Shown here one piece after another: positions 63,160 to 64,000 of a stretch of DNA of 64,000 nucleotides. The notes beneath the pieces were generated by a model. It was not told the DNA's origin, did no database searches, and saw only the letters and a list, made by a program, of their open reading frames with translations. A program made the translations under genes and the position numbers. The stretch lies in NCBI RefSeq assembly GCF_008642315.1, contig NZ_CP029192.1, forward strand, positions 2,418,001 through 2,482,000, written 5' to 3'. Within the stretch, counting starts at the first letter, position 1. The number at the start of each line of letters is the position of its first letter. The stretch is from Streptomyces venezuelae. Its GTDB lineage: Bacteria; Actinomycetota; Actinomycetes; Streptomycetales; Streptomycetaceae.

Positions 63160-63900
63160 TTACGGCGCCACTCGTCCGTTCTTGTTGAAGGCCGCGTGGG
63201 TGAGGGGCATCAGCTCGGCCCACTGCTGCTCCATCTTCTCGCCGACCATCTCGATCTCCCGCTGCGGGAAGGACGGGACCTTGGCGAGCTCGTGCTGCGT
63301 GCGCAGGCCGAGGAAGTGCATCAGCGAACGCGCGTTGCACGTCGCGTACATCGAGGAGAAGAGGCCGACCGGGAGCACCGAGCGGGCCACCTCGCGGGCG
63401 ACACCGGCGGCCAGCATCTCCTGGTACGCCTCGTACGCCTGGCGGTACGAGTCCTCCATGACGCGGCCCGTGAGCTCCTGCTGGGCCTCGGTGCCCTCCA
63501 CGAAGACGTACTTTCCCGGGCGGCCCTCCTGGACGAGCTTGCGGGAGGCGTCGGGAATGTAGAACGTCGGCTGGAGCTCCCTGTAGCGACCCGACTCTTC
63601 GTTGTACGACCAGCCGACGCGGTGTCGCATGAACTCACGGAAGACGAAGATGGGGGCGCTGATGAAGAACGTCATCGAGTTGTGCTCGAAGGGGCTGCCG
63701 TGGCGGTCCCGCATCAGGTAGTTGATCAGGCCCTTGGAGCGCTCCGGGTCCTTCTGGAGCTCCTCCAGGGACTGCTCGCCCGCCGTGGAGACGCGGGCGG
63801 CCCACAGGACGTCGGAGTCGGTGGCGGCGTGCTTCACCAGCTCGACGGTGACCTCGCTGCGGAAGCTGGGCTTGAGGTCTTCGGTGGGGGTCTCGCTCAC
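63160..63900 (-). CDS. thyX: Flavin-dependent thymidylate synthase
   Basis: Makes dTMP from dUMP using FAD and methylene-tetrahydrofolate. 246 residues from GTG 63900 (VSETPTEDLKPSF), the length known for Streptomyces ThyX; longer frames lie upstream. The ThyX motif RHR...S is at residues 92-103 (RHRVGWSYNEES), followed by R/Y-rich RYRELQPTFYIP. The C-terminal NARSLMHFLGLRT supplies nucleotide contacts. A damage-type promoter lies upstream. Confidence 0.97.
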   Translation of the reverse strand: MSETPTEDLKPSFRSEVTVELVKHAATDSDVLWAARVSTAGEQSLEELQKDPERSKGLINYLMRDRHGSPFEHNSMTFFISAPIFVFREFMRHRVGWSYNEESGRYRELQPTFYIPDASRKLVQEGRPGKYVFVEGTEAQQELTGRVMEDSYRQAYEAYQEMLAAGVAREVARSVLPVGLFSSMYATCNARSLMHFLGLRTQHELAKVPSFPQREIEMVGEKMEQQWAELMPLTHAAFNKNGRVAP

Positions 63901-63940
63901 TGGCGGGGGTCCTTCCATGTGCATCACTCGGGCGGCGCCC

Positions 63941-63963
63941 ACTCTATGGCCCGGCACTGACAA
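63941..63963 (-). promoter_or_regulatory. RecA-NDp (PafBC-type) promoter of thyX
   Basis: Minus strand TTGTCAGTG (63955-63963), 8 bp and TAGAGT (63941-63946): a full match to tTGTCRgtg-N8-TAnnnT. The predicted start is about 34 nt before the thyX GTG. Confidence 0.8.
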
Positions 63964-64000
63964 TCCGCCGTTCGGTGACCCGCCACGACATTCTTCGACT

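Overview
The window is high-GC, GTG/TTG-rich DNA of a Streptomyces chromosome. Gene content and order match, in reverse, the core segment known in S. coelicolor from thyX/dapA/rnj, through the osaABC osmoadaptation locus, ftsK, rimO-pgsA-cinA-clgR, dpsB, lhr, recA-recX, the gluABCD/gluRK glutamate locus and miaB-miaA-dapF to rshA. Almost everything is chromosomal core. I see no prophage, insertion sequence, CRISPR array or biosynthetic cluster.

Layout. 1-7 kb (mostly minus): rshA (cut by the window edge), dapF, a small membrane protein, miaA, two small plus-strand genes (an acidic protein and an antitoxin-family protein), a degenerate LigB-like protein, miaB. 7-14 kb: a lone TAXI-type binding protein, the GluK/GluR two-component pair, and the divergent gluABCD glutamate ABC transporter, closed by a strong terminator. 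14-17 kb: an FAD monooxygenase, then a probable cysteine-responsive unit (leaderless Cys-rich leader peptide, cysteine dioxygenase-like protein, rhodanese). 17-27 kb: an orphan ABC permease with its ArsR-type regulator, recX-recA with LexA-type and RecA-NDp/PafBC-type promoters, an AI-2E family transporter, DUF3046, an alpha/alpha-toroid-like protein, azlCD with an AraC regulator. 27-36 kb: lhr helicase, an endonuclease VIII-like glycosylase, an SDR, a membrane protein, dpsB and clgR, with three tandem-repeat spacers in the middle. 36-44 kb: cinA, pgsA, rimO, a RodZ-like protein, ftsK, osaB. 44-52.6 kb: the very large multi-HAMP kinase osaA and divergent osaC. 52.6-54.5 kb: tRNA-Thr(GGU), a secreted esterase and a DegT-like protein lacking the PLP lysine. 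54.5-60.1 kb: a complete 16S-23S-5S rRNA operon on the minus strand. 60.2-64 kb: rnj, dapA, thyX.

Themes. DNA repair and replication genes (recA, recX, lhr, the glycosylase, thyX) sit among housekeeping genes. Three of them (recA, lhr, thyX) carry the same TTGTCAGTG-N8-TAnnnT-like promoter, suggesting shared LexA-independent DNA-damage control. Glutamate sensing and uptake form one divergent locus with an extra periplasmic-type binding protein. The cysteine dioxygenase/rhodanese pair appears to be attenuated by a leaderless cysteine leader peptide. Many starts are translationally coupled (ATGA, GTGA or TTGA overlaps). All functional calls come from reading motifs and from family knowledge; no searches were run.
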